NCBI RefSeq assembly: GCF_009689585.1 | Contig: NZ_AP018694.1 | Location: 372,001-436,000 of the forward strand | Source of the DNA: Aquipluma nitroreducens | Lineage (GTDB): Bacteria > Bacteroidota > Bacteroidia > Bacteroidales > Prolixibacteraceae | Reading direction: 5' to 3' | DNA length: 64,000 nt | Shown: in pieces, positions 45,479 through 54,388 of the stretch | How positions within the stretch are numbered: the first letter of the stretch is position 1 | How the letters are laid out: every line of letters starts with the position of its first letter | Program-made: the position numbers and the translations under genes | The notes under the pieces: model-generated | Seen by the model: the letters and a program-made list of their open reading frames with translations, nothing else | Database searches by the model: none | What the model was told of the DNA's origin: nothing

Positions 45479-46489
45479 ATGCATACGCTAATTATAGCAG
45501 AAGCAGGTGTTAATCACAACGGTGATTTTGAACTTGCAAAAAAGCTTATTTCAGTTGCGGCTGAAGCAGGTGCTGACTTTGTCAAGTTCCAGACTTTTAA
45601 AGCTGACAAAATCGTTAACAAAACTGCAAAAAAAGCTGACTATCAGCAACAAAATATCAACGATGGCGACGATTCTCAATACGCCATGCTGAAACAATTG
45701 GAAATGCCGGAAGAATGGCATATTAAATTGATCCGGTATGCCGATGAATGCGGCATCCAATTTTTATCTACTGGTTTTGACCACGAAAGCATTGATTTCC
45801 TAGATCAATTGGGCTCACCATTTTTTAAAATTCCTTCTGGCGAAATCACGAATAAACCCTATTTGCGCCATATAGCACAAAAATCGAAACCTGTTATACT
45901 TTCAACAGGTATGGCTAACATCAATGAGATCAAAGCTGCATTGGAAGTGCTAACTGAAAATGGAGTTCCCAAACAAAACATTACGATATTGCATTGCAAC
46001 ACCGAGTACCCAACTCCAATGGAGGATGTGAACTTAAAGGCAATGAATTCTATTGGAAATCTACTTAAAGTAAAAATTGGTTATTCTGATCATACGCAAG
46101 GAATCGAAGTTCCAATAGCTGCCGTTGCTTTGGGTGCAACTGTTATTGAAAAACATTTTACATTGAACCGCAACTTGCCGGGACCTGATCATAAAGCCTC
46201 TTTAGAACCCGATGAACTAAATGCAATGGTACGGGCAATTCGTAACATTGAAAAAGCTATTTCCGGATCTGGCATAAAAACACCAAGCCCAAGCGAACAA
46301 AAAAATATCGTTGTAGCACGTAAATATATTGTGGCAGCAAAACCAATCAGAAAAGGTGAATTATTCACAGAAGAAAACCTGACCGTAAAAAGATCGGGGA
46401 ACGGTATTAACCCAATGCTGTGGGATGATGTTATAGGTCAAAAAGCCATAAGAGATTTTAAACCCGATGATCTGATTGAGATTTATTAA
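45479..46489 (+). CDS. legI: Nonulosonate synthase (LegI/NeuB family)
   Basis: This 336-residue enzyme condenses phosphoenolpyruvate with a 6-deoxy-diacetamido-hexose (or ManNAc) to a nine-carbon acid. The NeuB barrel shows IIAEAGVNHNGDF, FVKFQTFKADKI, KIGYSDHTQGIEV, VIEKHFTLNR and PGPDHKASLEPDEL. The C-terminal SAF domain includes ARKYIVAAKPIRKGE and the loop KRSGNGINPMLWDD that reaches the active site. Start at ATG 45479; a longer frame overlaps the gene upstream. Context favours legionaminic acid over sialic acid. Confidence 0.93.
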   Translation: MHTLIIAEAGVNHNGDFELAKKLISVAAEAGADFVKFQTFKADKIVNKTAKKADYQQQNINDGDDSQYAMLKQLEMPEEWHIKLIRYADECGIQFLSTGFDHESIDFLDQLGSPFFKIPSGEITNKPYLRHIAQKSKPVILSTGMANINEIKAALEVLTENGVPKQNITILHCNTEYPTPMEDVNLKAMNSIGNLLKVKIGYSDHTQGIEVPIAAVALGATVIEKHFTLNRNLPGPDHKASLEPDELNAMVRAIRNIEKAISGSGIKTPSPSEQKNIVVARKYIVAAKPIRKGELFTEENLTVKRSGNGINPMLWDDVIGQKAIRDFKPDDLIEIY

Positions 46490-46502
46490 CCCAAAACACC
46501 CA

Positions 46503-47615
46503 ATGAAACGAATAGCCATTTTAACCAGTTCCCGAGCAGATTACGGAATCTATCTTCCGCTTTTGAAAGCGCTGGAAGATGATCCATTTTTCGAATTGCA
46601 AATTATTGTGTTCGGAACGCATCTTTCTCCTTTTCATGGCTATACAATTAACCAAATATTAAATGATGGGTTTGAAGTTTCTTTTCAAATCGAATCCATG
46701 CTTACAGGTGATTCTCCCAATGCTATTTCAACTGCAATGGCTCTGACTTCCTTGAAATTTGCCGACTTTTGGAAAGAACACAAAACAGACTTTGACCTGG
46801 TTTTCTGCCTTGGAGACCGTTACGAAATGTTTGCTGCGGTAACATCAGGGATTCCTTTCAATATACCATTTGCTCATCTTCACGGAGGGGAGAAAACTTT
46901 AGGAGCCATCGATAATATTTTCCGTCATGCCATTACCCTAGCAAGTAAATACCATTTTGTCTCCTGTAAAGAGCATGGAGAACGAGTAGCCGAATTAATC
47001 GAATCAAAAGATAACATTTTTGACATTGGAGCCTTAAGCCTCGATAAATTAAAAACATTACCTCTGCTATCAATAGAAGATTTCAATATCAAATTTGGCG
47101 TTAACCTGAATCAGCCAACCATTTTAGTTACAGTTCATCCGGAAACTGTAACTCCGGAAAAGAACCAGAAAAACGTTGAAGAATTGGCTGCCACCTTATT
47201 GGAATTGGAAAAATATCAGGTTATCATTACCCTCCCGAATGCAGATACCAATGGCACTCTTATCCGAAAAAAATTACTTCAATTACCTGCGGAATCAGTT
47301 AACGGGATATTCTGTTTTGAAAATTTAGGGTCACAGGGCTATTTCACGGCCGTGAAGTATTGTTCATTCCTTTTAGGAAATACATCCAGCGGAATTATTG
47401 AAGCAGCATCATTCGGAAAATATGTCATTAACCTCGGTAATCGACAGGAAGGGCGAAAACAAAGTCAAAACATTTATAATATGCCTTTCAATAAAACTAT
47501 GATTGTACAATCTGTAGCAGAAATTGAAAATAATCCAGATTATCTTGGGGAAAACATTTATTATAAAGGAAACGCCGCCCAGACAATCTGTTTTTTCCTT
47601 AAAAATATCGATTGA
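46503..47615 (+). CDS. legG: Hydrolysing nucleotide-sugar 2-epimerase (LegG/NeuC family)
   Basis: This 370-residue GT-B-fold epimerase inverts C2 and releases the nucleotide, giving the free sugar used by LegI. Motifs are TSSRADYGIYLPLL, FCLGDRYEMFAAV, AHLHGGEKTLGAIDN, LVTVHPETVTPE and LGNTSSGIIEAASFGK. Start at ATG 46503. An alternative longer start would overlap legI. Its place after legI matches the usual gene order. Confidence 0.92.
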   Translation: MKRIAILTSSRADYGIYLPLLKALEDDPFFELQIIVFGTHLSPFHGYTINQILNDGFEVSFQIESMLTGDSPNAISTAMALTSLKFADFWKEHKTDFDLVFCLGDRYEMFAAVTSGIPFNIPFAHLHGGEKTLGAIDNIFRHAITLASKYHFVSCKEHGERVAELIESKDNIFDIGALSLDKLKTLPLLSIEDFNIKFGVNLNQPTILVTVHPETVTPEKNQKNVEELAATLLELEKYQVIITLPNADTNGTLIRKKLLQLPAESVNGIFCFENLGSQGYFTAVKYCSFLLGNTSSGIIEAASFGKYVINLGNRQEGRKQSQNIYNMPFNKTMIVQSVAEIENNPDYLGENIYYKGNAAQTICFFLKNID

Positions 47616-47632
47616 ATCTCCAGTAAAAAAAA

Positions 47633-48715
47633 ATGAAAGAATTTGCAAAAAACCTGATAGATCATTCGGCAGGTGTTATCGAGGCTATGAAAAGACTCAA
47701 CGATGTACCATCGACATTGACACTTTTTGCCATTGACGAACAACATCGCCTTGTAGGAACGCTTACCGATGGCGACATCCGCCGTGGTTTTATATCCGGT
47801 TTAACATTGAACGACAAAGTAGAGCGATTCATGTCCCTCAATTTTCAAAAGGTGTACAATGGTTTTAATGTTACCGATTTTAAACTAATTCGCGATCGGG
47901 GTATCAAATTGCTTCCTGTCCTGGATGAAAATAAAAGAATCACCAAAGTTTACGATCTAAAAAAAAGAAGAAGCATTTTGCCGCTTGAATGTATGATCAT
48001 GGCAGGTGGCCGGGGTGAACGTTTACGACCACTTACTGATTTGACACCTAAACCTATGTTATTATTAGGTGGAAAACCAATTATTGAATACAACATTGAC
48101 CGTTTAATTAGTTTTGGTATTGAAAAAATATACATTTCAGTGAAATACCTGGGACAACAAATTGTTGACTATTTTGGTGATGGATCATCTAAAGGGATTA
48201 CAATCGAATATATTTGGGAAGATCAGTCATTAGGAACAGCTGGAGCTCTTTCTTTAGTTAATAAATTTAATACAGACTACATCCTGCTAATGAACAGCGA
48301 CCTATTTACTGATGCAGATTTTGAAGACCTATATTTAAATGTACTTGAAAACAATGCCTTAATGGGTGTTGCTACTATCCCATACACAACAAAAGTACCT
48401 TATGGTATATTCACTGTTGACCAAAATAAAATTACAGCATTAAAAGAAAAACCAATCTTTACAAACTATGCCAATGCTGGAATTTATATTTTGAATAGAC
48501 GGATTATTGATAAAATTCCTCTCAATACTTATTTTAACATTACTGATTTAATGGAACAATTAATTACGGATGGCCATTCCCTAATACATAACCCTATTGT
48601 AGGCTATTGGATCGATATTGGCCAGCATCAAGATTATTTAAATGCAAAGGAAATTATAAAACATATAAACAATATAAATGATAACAGACCAATTAAAAAC
48701 ACTATATCGATATAA
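47633..48715 (+). CDS. ptmE: CBS-domain sugar nucleotidyltransferase (PtmE-like)
   Basis: This 360-residue protein has two N-terminal CBS repeats (about 1-115; VGTLTDGDIRRGFISG) and a C-terminal nucleotidyltransferase (about 120-350; MIMAGGRGERLRPLTDLTPK). In Campylobacter, PtmE makes GDP-glucosamine at the entry of the legionaminate pathway, so this locus may use GDP-linked intermediates. It follows legG closely, and the next frame overlaps its 3' end by 38 bases. Confidence 0.88.
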   Translation: MKEFAKNLIDHSAGVIEAMKRLNDVPSTLTLFAIDEQHRLVGTLTDGDIRRGFISGLTLNDKVERFMSLNFQKVYNGFNVTDFKLIRDRGIKLLPVLDENKRITKVYDLKKRRSILPLECMIMAGGRGERLRPLTDLTPKPMLLLGGKPIIEYNIDRLISFGIEKIYISVKYLGQQIVDYFGDGSSKGITIEYIWEDQSLGTAGALSLVNKFNTDYILLMNSDLFTDADFEDLYLNVLENNALMGVATIPYTTKVPYGIFTVDQNKITALKEKPIFTNYANAGIYILNRRIIDKIPLNTYFNITDLMEQLITDGHSLIHNPIVGYWIDIGQHQDYLNAKEIIKHINNINDNRPIKNTISI

Positions 48716-49112
48716 AGCTCTTTTCCCTGAGCTATATAATTATCTACTACAAAATGATATTAACTCATTGGGATTTGGGAAACATGAAATTTCTGATACT
48801 TTATTTGTCTTAGTTAATGAATATGAAACGAATACTAATGATATTGATATTTTAGAAAATCACCTGAAGTATATCGACTTTCAAATAATTTTGGCAGGCT
48901 CAGAAAAAGTAGCATTGGCAGATTCTTATATAAGTATGCATAAACAATATGACAATGAAGCTGATTATGAATTGGTAAAAGCATATCCTTTTTTTTTGAA
49001 TTTTACAAAAAATTCTTTTATGGTATTTTATCCTAATGAATACCATCATCCGGGAATAATTGCAAACAAACCTGAAAAAGTAAAAAAAATCGTATTCAAA
49101 ATAAAAATCTAA
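48678..49112 (+). CDS. YhcH/YjgK/YiaL-family protein (candidate nonulosonate anomerase)
   Basis: This 144-residue protein begins MITDQLKTLYRYKALFPEL and has the family core LENHLKYIDFQIILAGSEKV, the tail segment FMVFYPNEYHHPGI and VKKIVFKIKI. The fold is a small cupin-like barrel. E. coli YhcH (NanQ) is a sialic acid anomerase, so here it may speed ring interconversion of the nonulosonate or its precursor. It overlaps ptmE by 38 bases and is followed 5 bases later by a second NeuB-like synthase. Function here is inferred. Confidence 0.8.
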   Translation: MITDQLKTLYRYKALFPELYNYLLQNDINSLGFGKHEISDTLFVLVNEYETNTNDIDILENHLKYIDFQIILAGSEKVALADSYISMHKQYDNEADYELVKAYPFFLNFTKNSFMVFYPNEYHHPGIIANKPEKVKKIVFKIKI

Positions 49113-49117
49113 ATAAA

Positions 49118-50119
49118 ATGTCAATTAAAATAATAGCAGAAACAGCCTGGCACCATGATGGTGATTTTGTTTTTTTTAGAGCATTAATCAAAGAATTGGT
49201 TTCTAAAACTAAAGCCGATTATATTAAATTCCATATTTCATTGGATGCCGATGAGTATATTTATACGGATCATCCTGCATACGAATGGGTTGTGGAGCGT
49301 ATGTTCACAACCTCACAATGGACAGAAATTTTGAATTATACAATTGAAAATGGTAAAAAACCAATGCTATTGTTCAATGACATGAAGGCTATAGAATTTG
49401 GAATGCATTTTAATCCAGAGTTAGTAGAAATTCATTCAGTCTGTTTAAATGATTACAACTTATTGAATTACCTTAAAAGTAAAATTACTCAACAAACAGA
49501 CGTGGTCTTAGGAGTAGGTGGTTCAACATTATATGAAATTGAAAATGCCATAAAAATATTAGAGTCTGGGAATATTGTGCTGATGCATGGATTTCAGAAT
49601 TATCCTACAAATTATGCTGATATTAATTTTGGGAAAACAAAGAAGATCATGCAACTTTATCCAAAATTTAAGCACGGATACGCTGACCATACCGCATGGG
49701 ATAATGAAAACAATATCCTGATCACCTTATTTGGCGCTGCTCTTGGAATGGATTTCGTTGAAAAACATGTAAGCACACATACGGGGAAAGGACGAACTGA
49801 TTGGCAGGCTGCAATATCAATAAAGAACTTCAATGAATTGACCAAGAAACTCAAGATATGGGAAACCAGTTTTGGAAATGGATTACTTGAACTTAACGAA
49901 GGAGAGATTGCATATTCTGTTTTTGGCCCAAACAAAAAAGCAGCAATACTTATACATGACGTTGTAAAAGATGAAGAATTAGTAATTACCGAAATCAGTT
50001 TTAAAAGAACAGGGCAAGTGACTGATATGAATCAACTTGAACTTAAAAACTATATAGGCAAAAAATTTGTCAAAGACTTTTTAAGAGGACATTGTTTATC
50101 AAGCTCAGATTTCCAATAA
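49118..50119 (+). CDS. Second NeuB/SpsE-family synthase-like protein with altered SAF domain
   Basis: This 333-residue protein keeps the NeuB barrel pattern (IIAETAWHHDGDFVFF, YIKFHIS, HGYADHTAWDNEN, DFVEKHVSTHTGKG) but departs from LegI at key places. The usual PDHxASL after the EKH motif is TDWQAAISI, and the SAF loop with the GxGxxP pattern reads KRTGQVTDMNQLEL. It is diverged enough to act on another substrate or to be non-catalytic. Codon use is AT-rich like the genes after it. It pairs with the SpsF-like gene that follows, as SpsE and SpsF do in Bacillus. Confidence 0.82.
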   Translation: MSIKIIAETAWHHDGDFVFFRALIKELVSKTKADYIKFHISLDADEYIYTDHPAYEWVVERMFTTSQWTEILNYTIENGKKPMLLFNDMKAIEFGMHFNPELVEIHSVCLNDYNLLNYLKSKITQQTDVVLGVGGSTLYEIENAIKILESGNIVLMHGFQNYPTNYADINFGKTKKIMQLYPKFKHGYADHTAWDNENNILITLFGAALGMDFVEKHVSTHTGKGRTDWQAAISIKNFNELTKKLKIWETSFGNGLLELNEGEIAYSVFGPNKKAAILIHDVVKDEELVITEISFKRTGQVTDMNQLELKNYIGKKFVKDFLRGHCLSSSDFQ

Positions 50120-50129
50120 CAGTTAGAAT

Positions 50130-50936
50130 ATGAAAATAGGATTATTTATAACAGCCCGACTAAAATCGAGCAGGTTACCGTTAAAACTTCTCCTCGATCT
50201 TAATGGAAGAACAATTATTGAACGGGTCATTGACCGAGCTAAACAGATTACTGATGTAGATCAGATTGTTTTGTGTACATCGGTAAATAGGCAGGATAAG
50301 CCATTAACGGATATTGCTCTGAAAAATGATATCCACTACTATTTAGGAAGCGAAGAAGACGTTCTGCAAAGACTTCTTGATGCTGCTAAATTCTTTAGTG
50401 TAGATTACATTATATCTATTACAGGAGAAAATCCTATATTTTCTGTTGAATATGCAAATCAAACTATTGATCTGATTAAGAAGACTCATGCAGATTTTAT
50501 TCAATTTGCAGGATTACCAATTGGTTGTGCTGTATATGGAATAAAAGTGAAAGCGCTTGAAGTAGTATGTGCAGTGAAAAAAGAGGTTGATACTGAAATT
50601 TGGGGGCCTTTAATCAACAGACCCGAGCTTTTCGATATAATACGCGAAGAAGTCCCTTCTTTCTATAATAGGCTAGACCTACGAATTACAAATGATTATT
50701 TTGAAGATTACCAGTTTTTAAATGCGGTATTTAAACATTTTGGTAAAAACGAAATTCCTTCATTATACAGTGTATTGGATTTACTTGACTTAAATCCTGA
50801 ATATTTAAAAATTCATGGACATAGAATACAGGCAAGTTTATCAGAAGAACAATTGGGAAAGATTGATATCTACTTCAAAGAAAACTTAGTACGGATTAAA
50901 GAGATTAAAGCAGGGATATACAAAAAAATGATTTAA
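50130..50936 (+). CDS. SpsF/NeuA-like cytidylyltransferase family protein
   Basis: This 268-residue protein has the nucleotide-binding start LFITARLKSSRLPLKLLLD (RLxSSRLPxK), then VIDRAKQITDVDQIVLCTS and an ITGENPIFSVEYANQ segment where family members bind the sugar. A C-terminal helical extension is present. It is the only visible candidate for making the CMP-activated nonulosonate in this locus. The substrate is inferred. Confidence 0.82.
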   Translation: MKIGLFITARLKSSRLPLKLLLDLNGRTIIERVIDRAKQITDVDQIVLCTSVNRQDKPLTDIALKNDIHYYLGSEEDVLQRLLDAAKFFSVDYIISITGENPIFSVEYANQTIDLIKKTHADFIQFAGLPIGCAVYGIKVKALEVVCAVKKEVDTEIWGPLINRPELFDIIREEVPSFYNRLDLRITNDYFEDYQFLNAVFKHFGKNEIPSLYSVLDLLDLNPEYLKIHGHRIQASLSEEQLGKIDIYFKENLVRIKEIKAGIYKKMI

Positions 50937-50952
50937 GTATATATAAATGAAC

Positions 50953-51025
50953 TACTCCGCCGCAAGTGGACGGAGTATCAACCACAAAAAGCAAGATACG
51001 CCGCAAGCGGATGGGGAATTAACCC
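50953..51025. repeat. GC-rich palindromic intergenic repeats, two degenerate units
   Basis: TACTCCG...CGGAGTA forms a hairpin around CCGCAAGTGGA. A second unit with GCCGCAAGCGGATGGGG follows. They lie between the cytidylyltransferase and the flippase, and stand out against the AT-rich surroundings. Confidence 0.5.
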
Positions 51026-51050
51026 AAAAGAGATTAAATAGAAAAAACGA

Positions 51051-52328
51051 ATGTTCTTAGACAATATAACAAAGACAAAATTATTTAAGCAAACTTTTAC
51101 TTATACCATTATCAATATATTGGAAAAAAGTATGCCTTTTCTTATAATGCCTATATTAACAAGGGTTATATCAAAAGATGGAATGGGATATTATACATTA
51201 TATCAGACCTTATTTAACATCCTTATTCCAATACTTACGCTTTCTATTGATAGTGCAATCCTTGTAAATTTTTATAAGCAAAGTAAAGAATCATTCCCAA
51301 AGTATTTTTCAACTGGTATTTATTTTTCACTTGCGATTTATTTAATTGGACTTATTACAGGTATTACTTTTTCTGAATCACTATCTAAACTATTTGGTTT
51401 GCCAACAATTTGGATTCAGTTAACCATGGTTATTGTGTTGTTGCAATTCTTTTCAGAACTCAGGAAAAACTTATGGAGGGTAAGTCGGCAACCTCTTCAA
51501 TACGGTTATTATTCAGTTCCTTTGACATTTAGTAAAAATATTATAGGGTTGATTTTTGTTTTCTATTTCGGATATGGTTGGGAAGGTATAATATTAGGAC
51601 ATTTTATTGGGCAAATTATATTCTCGATATATGGTATTATTTCTTTTATTAAAGAGGGTTATATCCAGAAGTGCGTCGAAATTGATTCTATTAAAGACAT
51701 GATTAAGTTTGGTGTACCTATTAGTATTCATAGGATAGGCGCCTGGCTGAGCAATGCACTAAATAGAGTATTACTAAATTCTATAATTGGGGTTGCAGCA
51801 ACTGGAAGTTATGGTGTTGGTGCAACTTTTGGTGTCATTATTACTGTTATTGGCGATGCGATTTCTAAGGCATATGTTCCCTTTTTATATGAAAAGTTAA
51901 AAATATTTAATGAAAAGACTTCTGTTCAATTAGTTAAATTGATTTATGGCTATTATGGATTCTATCTTATATTAACATTTATAATGTTTATTGTTGGATA
52001 TTATGGCGTTGGGCTCATATTTGGAGAAAAGTATCTTGATACACGAGCTTTTGTTTTCCCAGTAATATTATCAGCAACAATAAATGGTTTGTATAAGATA
52101 CATGTGGATTTCATTTCTTTTACTAAGAAAACATATTTGATTGCTGCGACTACCATTTCCAGTGGTTTATTAAATATCTTCATCGCAAATCGATTAATTT
52201 CTTCCCATGGTATTATAGGTGCAGCTTATTCTGCTGTAATTATACAATTTTTAACATATATTGTTATTTTATATATTAGTAATAAAAAATTTAAATTACC
52301 ATGGTTATATTTCATTTCTATAAAATAA
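51051..52328 (+). CDS. wzx: Oligosaccharide-unit flippase (Wzx, MATE/polysaccharide transport family)
   Basis: This 425-residue protein has about twelve hydrophobic segments. It opens with the Wzx-like FTYTIINILEKSMPFLIMPI, followed by TRVISKDGMGYYTLYQTLFN. It should flip lipid-linked repeat units across the inner membrane for polymerisation. Its low GC and isoleucine-rich coding are shared with the adjacent polymerase, as is common for serotype-determining genes. It overlaps the next gene by 28 bases. Confidence 0.92.
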   Translation: MFLDNITKTKLFKQTFTYTIINILEKSMPFLIMPILTRVISKDGMGYYTLYQTLFNILIPILTLSIDSAILVNFYKQSKESFPKYFSTGIYFSLAIYLIGLITGITFSESLSKLFGLPTIWIQLTMVIVLLQFFSELRKNLWRVSRQPLQYGYYSVPLTFSKNIIGLIFVFYFGYGWEGIILGHFIGQIIFSIYGIISFIKEGYIQKCVEIDSIKDMIKFGVPISIHRIGAWLSNALNRVLLNSIIGVAATGSYGVGATFGVIITVIGDAISKAYVPFLYEKLKIFNEKTSVQLVKLIYGYYGFYLILTFIMFIVGYYGVGLIFGEKYLDTRAFVFPVILSATINGLYKIHVDFISFTKKTYLIAATTISSGLLNIFIANRLISSHGIIGAAYSAVIIQFLTYIVILYISNKKFKLPWLYFISIK

Positions 52329-52825
52329 TAAAAGGATATCTTTCGAAGATTAAACAATATTATTTTACAGCAATAGTTAGATACAAGGCAGCAAAATGTT
52401 CAGGAAAAATACTTGTTATTAATCGTTCCTCTGTTACAACTAATACTTATTTAGGGAATAATGTTAATTTTCAAGGAATGTTAATAACAGGTAAGGGGAA
52501 AGTGGTTATTGGTGATAATTTTCACTCTGGTAAAGGATGTATAATCATGTCACATTATCATAATTACGACCATGGAGCAAAAATTCCTTATGATGATACT
52601 TACATTATAAAAGATGTTATAATTGAAGATAATGTATGGCTAGGTTTAAATGTAACACTATTGCCTGGAATAACTCTTGGTGAAGGATCTATTATACAAG
52701 CTGGGAGTATAGTCGTGAGCAACATTCCATCTCTTGCTATTGCAGGTGGACATCCAGCTAAAGTATTCAAATATAGAGACAAAGAACACTATTATCGGTT
52801 AAAAGAAGAAAATCGATTTCATTAA
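52301..52825 (+). CDS. Hexapeptide-repeat acyltransferase (CatB/LbH family)
   Basis: This 174-residue protein has left-handed beta-helix repeats (GNNVNFQGMLITGKGKVVIG, then VIIEDNVWLGLNVTLLPGIT), a likely catalytic His in MSHYHNYDH, and the C-terminal AGGHPAKVFKYRD. It probably O-acetylates a sugar of the repeat unit. It starts inside the 3' end of wzx. Confidence 0.85.
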   Translation: MVIFHFYKIIKGYLSKIKQYYFTAIVRYKAAKCSGKILVINRSSVTTNTYLGNNVNFQGMLITGKGKVVIGDNFHSGKGCIIMSHYHNYDHGAKIPYDDTYIIKDVIIEDNVWLGLNVTLLPGITLGEGSIIQAGSIVVSNIPSLAIAGGHPAKVFKYRDKEHYYRLKEENRFH

Positions 52826-52982
52826 AATAATTCGAAGGAATATTATCTCAAGTGCCAATATATGATTAGCAGAAATAATCCTAAACCTAGGAATTATTGT
52901 GGAAAATATCAAAAAAGTCAATGCACAAAACAACGAAGTACCGATCTAAGAATTTGGAAATTAAGTTAATAATAGAATAAAT

Positions 52983-54353
52983 ATGTATTTTAATCAAAAT
53001 AAAAATTCATTCATTTCTAATGTTACAGGTATAATAATCGTATGCATTTCATTTATTCCTCTTTATAACAGATATCTTACTCATCAAAGAGTCAATAGAT
53101 ATGACTTAAATTTTACAACTTTACTAATAGAATATTTATTAGTAATAATATTAGTAATTATATTTTTTAGCAGAAAACCTTTTAAAACAGAAAGTATTTT
53201 TGAAAAGAGAATAAGTTGGTTATCAAAAATTCTTGTTCTTTATGTTTCCTTGTCATTTGTTTCTTGTCTGTTTTCGAAGGATGTTTCAAGAAGTTTAAGT
53301 TTATTTGCCTTTGGAATGATAGGCCCGTTGTTTTTATATCTTATAATTGTTTATCGAACATCAGCCAATTTTTTTAATTTAAATTTATTAATCAGATCTT
53401 TTTGGATATCAAATATCTTATTTCTAATAATCGCCTATTTATTCGCATTTAGATATGGTTTTTCATCAGATTTATTAGAAGTTAGATCAGGAAAGAATAT
53501 TTATGGTTCTAATTCTGTCATTGGTTCTATCTGTTTTCTATTACCTATAATATTTGTTAAAAATCAATATCTTCCAAAACTAAAATCAGCTAATGTGATT
53601 TTATCACTTTTTGGAATTATCTCTATAATATGGGTAATAATATCATTGTCAAGATGGGGATACGCTACATTATTCATTACCTATTTCTTAATATCCATTT
53701 TAATAAATAAATCTCTTTCAATTAAAAAGATAGTAATTGCACTAATTCTCTTTATCTTAATAATGATTTTAGTTCCAAGGCTCAATGATTTAATAATACA
53801 TAGGTTTACTGGGAATACCTCTAATATTTCCATGGAAAGCGTATATGACAACACAAGTAAAGAAGGACGATTCGTAAGATGGGCAAATGCATATAGTATT
53901 ATGGATAACAATTTGCTTTTGGGAATAGGTTTGGGTAATAATTATTTAGTTGATCCCTTTAAATCACCTGATGCTCATAATTTATTCATTAATTTGTTGT
54001 TAGAGCAAGGACTTTTAATATTTTTATCTTTTATCGCTATTTTTGTTGCTTTATATAAATTAGTTAAAAGTATTTCTAAACATTACTGTAATAACAAGCT
54101 AAAATATTTAGCAATCTCTCTTGGAATTGGGATTTTCGTTTTTCATTTTTGGAGCTTAACCGGAGGAAGTCATATTCAAGCAGCAGGCATCATTTCTGCA
54201 GTGAAAAACTACTATTTCTTCATTTCGATGGGGCTATTGGTTTATATTTCAAGACTCTTAGGTAAATTGAATAAAATTCAAGAAAGTAAAACAATTGAAA
54301 TATCAGGCCATCAATTGACGGGATTCCAAATTACGCACCATCAAAAGATATGA
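52983..54353 (+). CDS. wzy: O-antigen/capsule polymerase (Wzy/O-antigen ligase family)
   Basis: This 456-residue membrane protein has 10-12 hydrophobic segments and the large periplasmic loop typical of Wzy/WaaL. The loop and its edge carry GRFVRWANAYSIMDNNLLLG, GIGLGNNYLV and DAHNLFINLLLEQG. It joins flipped repeat units into the polymer. A ligase reading is possible from the family, but the wzx and wzc context favours polymerase. It is strongly AT-rich. Confidence 0.86.
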   Translation: MYFNQNKNSFISNVTGIIIVCISFIPLYNRYLTHQRVNRYDLNFTTLLIEYLLVIILVIIFFSRKPFKTESIFEKRISWLSKILVLYVSLSFVSCLFSKDVSRSLSLFAFGMIGPLFLYLIIVYRTSANFFNLNLLIRSFWISNILFLIIAYLFAFRYGFSSDLLEVRSGKNIYGSNSVIGSICFLLPIIFVKNQYLPKLKSANVILSLFGIISIIWVIISLSRWGYATLFITYFLISILINKSLSIKKIVIALILFILIMILVPRLNDLIIHRFTGNTSNISMESVYDNTSKEGRFVRWANAYSIMDNNLLLGIGLGNNYLVDPFKSPDAHNLFINLLLEQGLLIFLSFIAIFVALYKLVKSISKHYCNNKLKYLAISLGIGIFVFHFWSLTGGSHIQAAGIISAVKNYYFFISMGLLVYISRLLGKLNKIQESKTIEISGHQLTGFQITHHQKI

Positions 54354-54388
54354 TGCAAGCAACAAAAAATTTAACCTAAAAGATTAAC

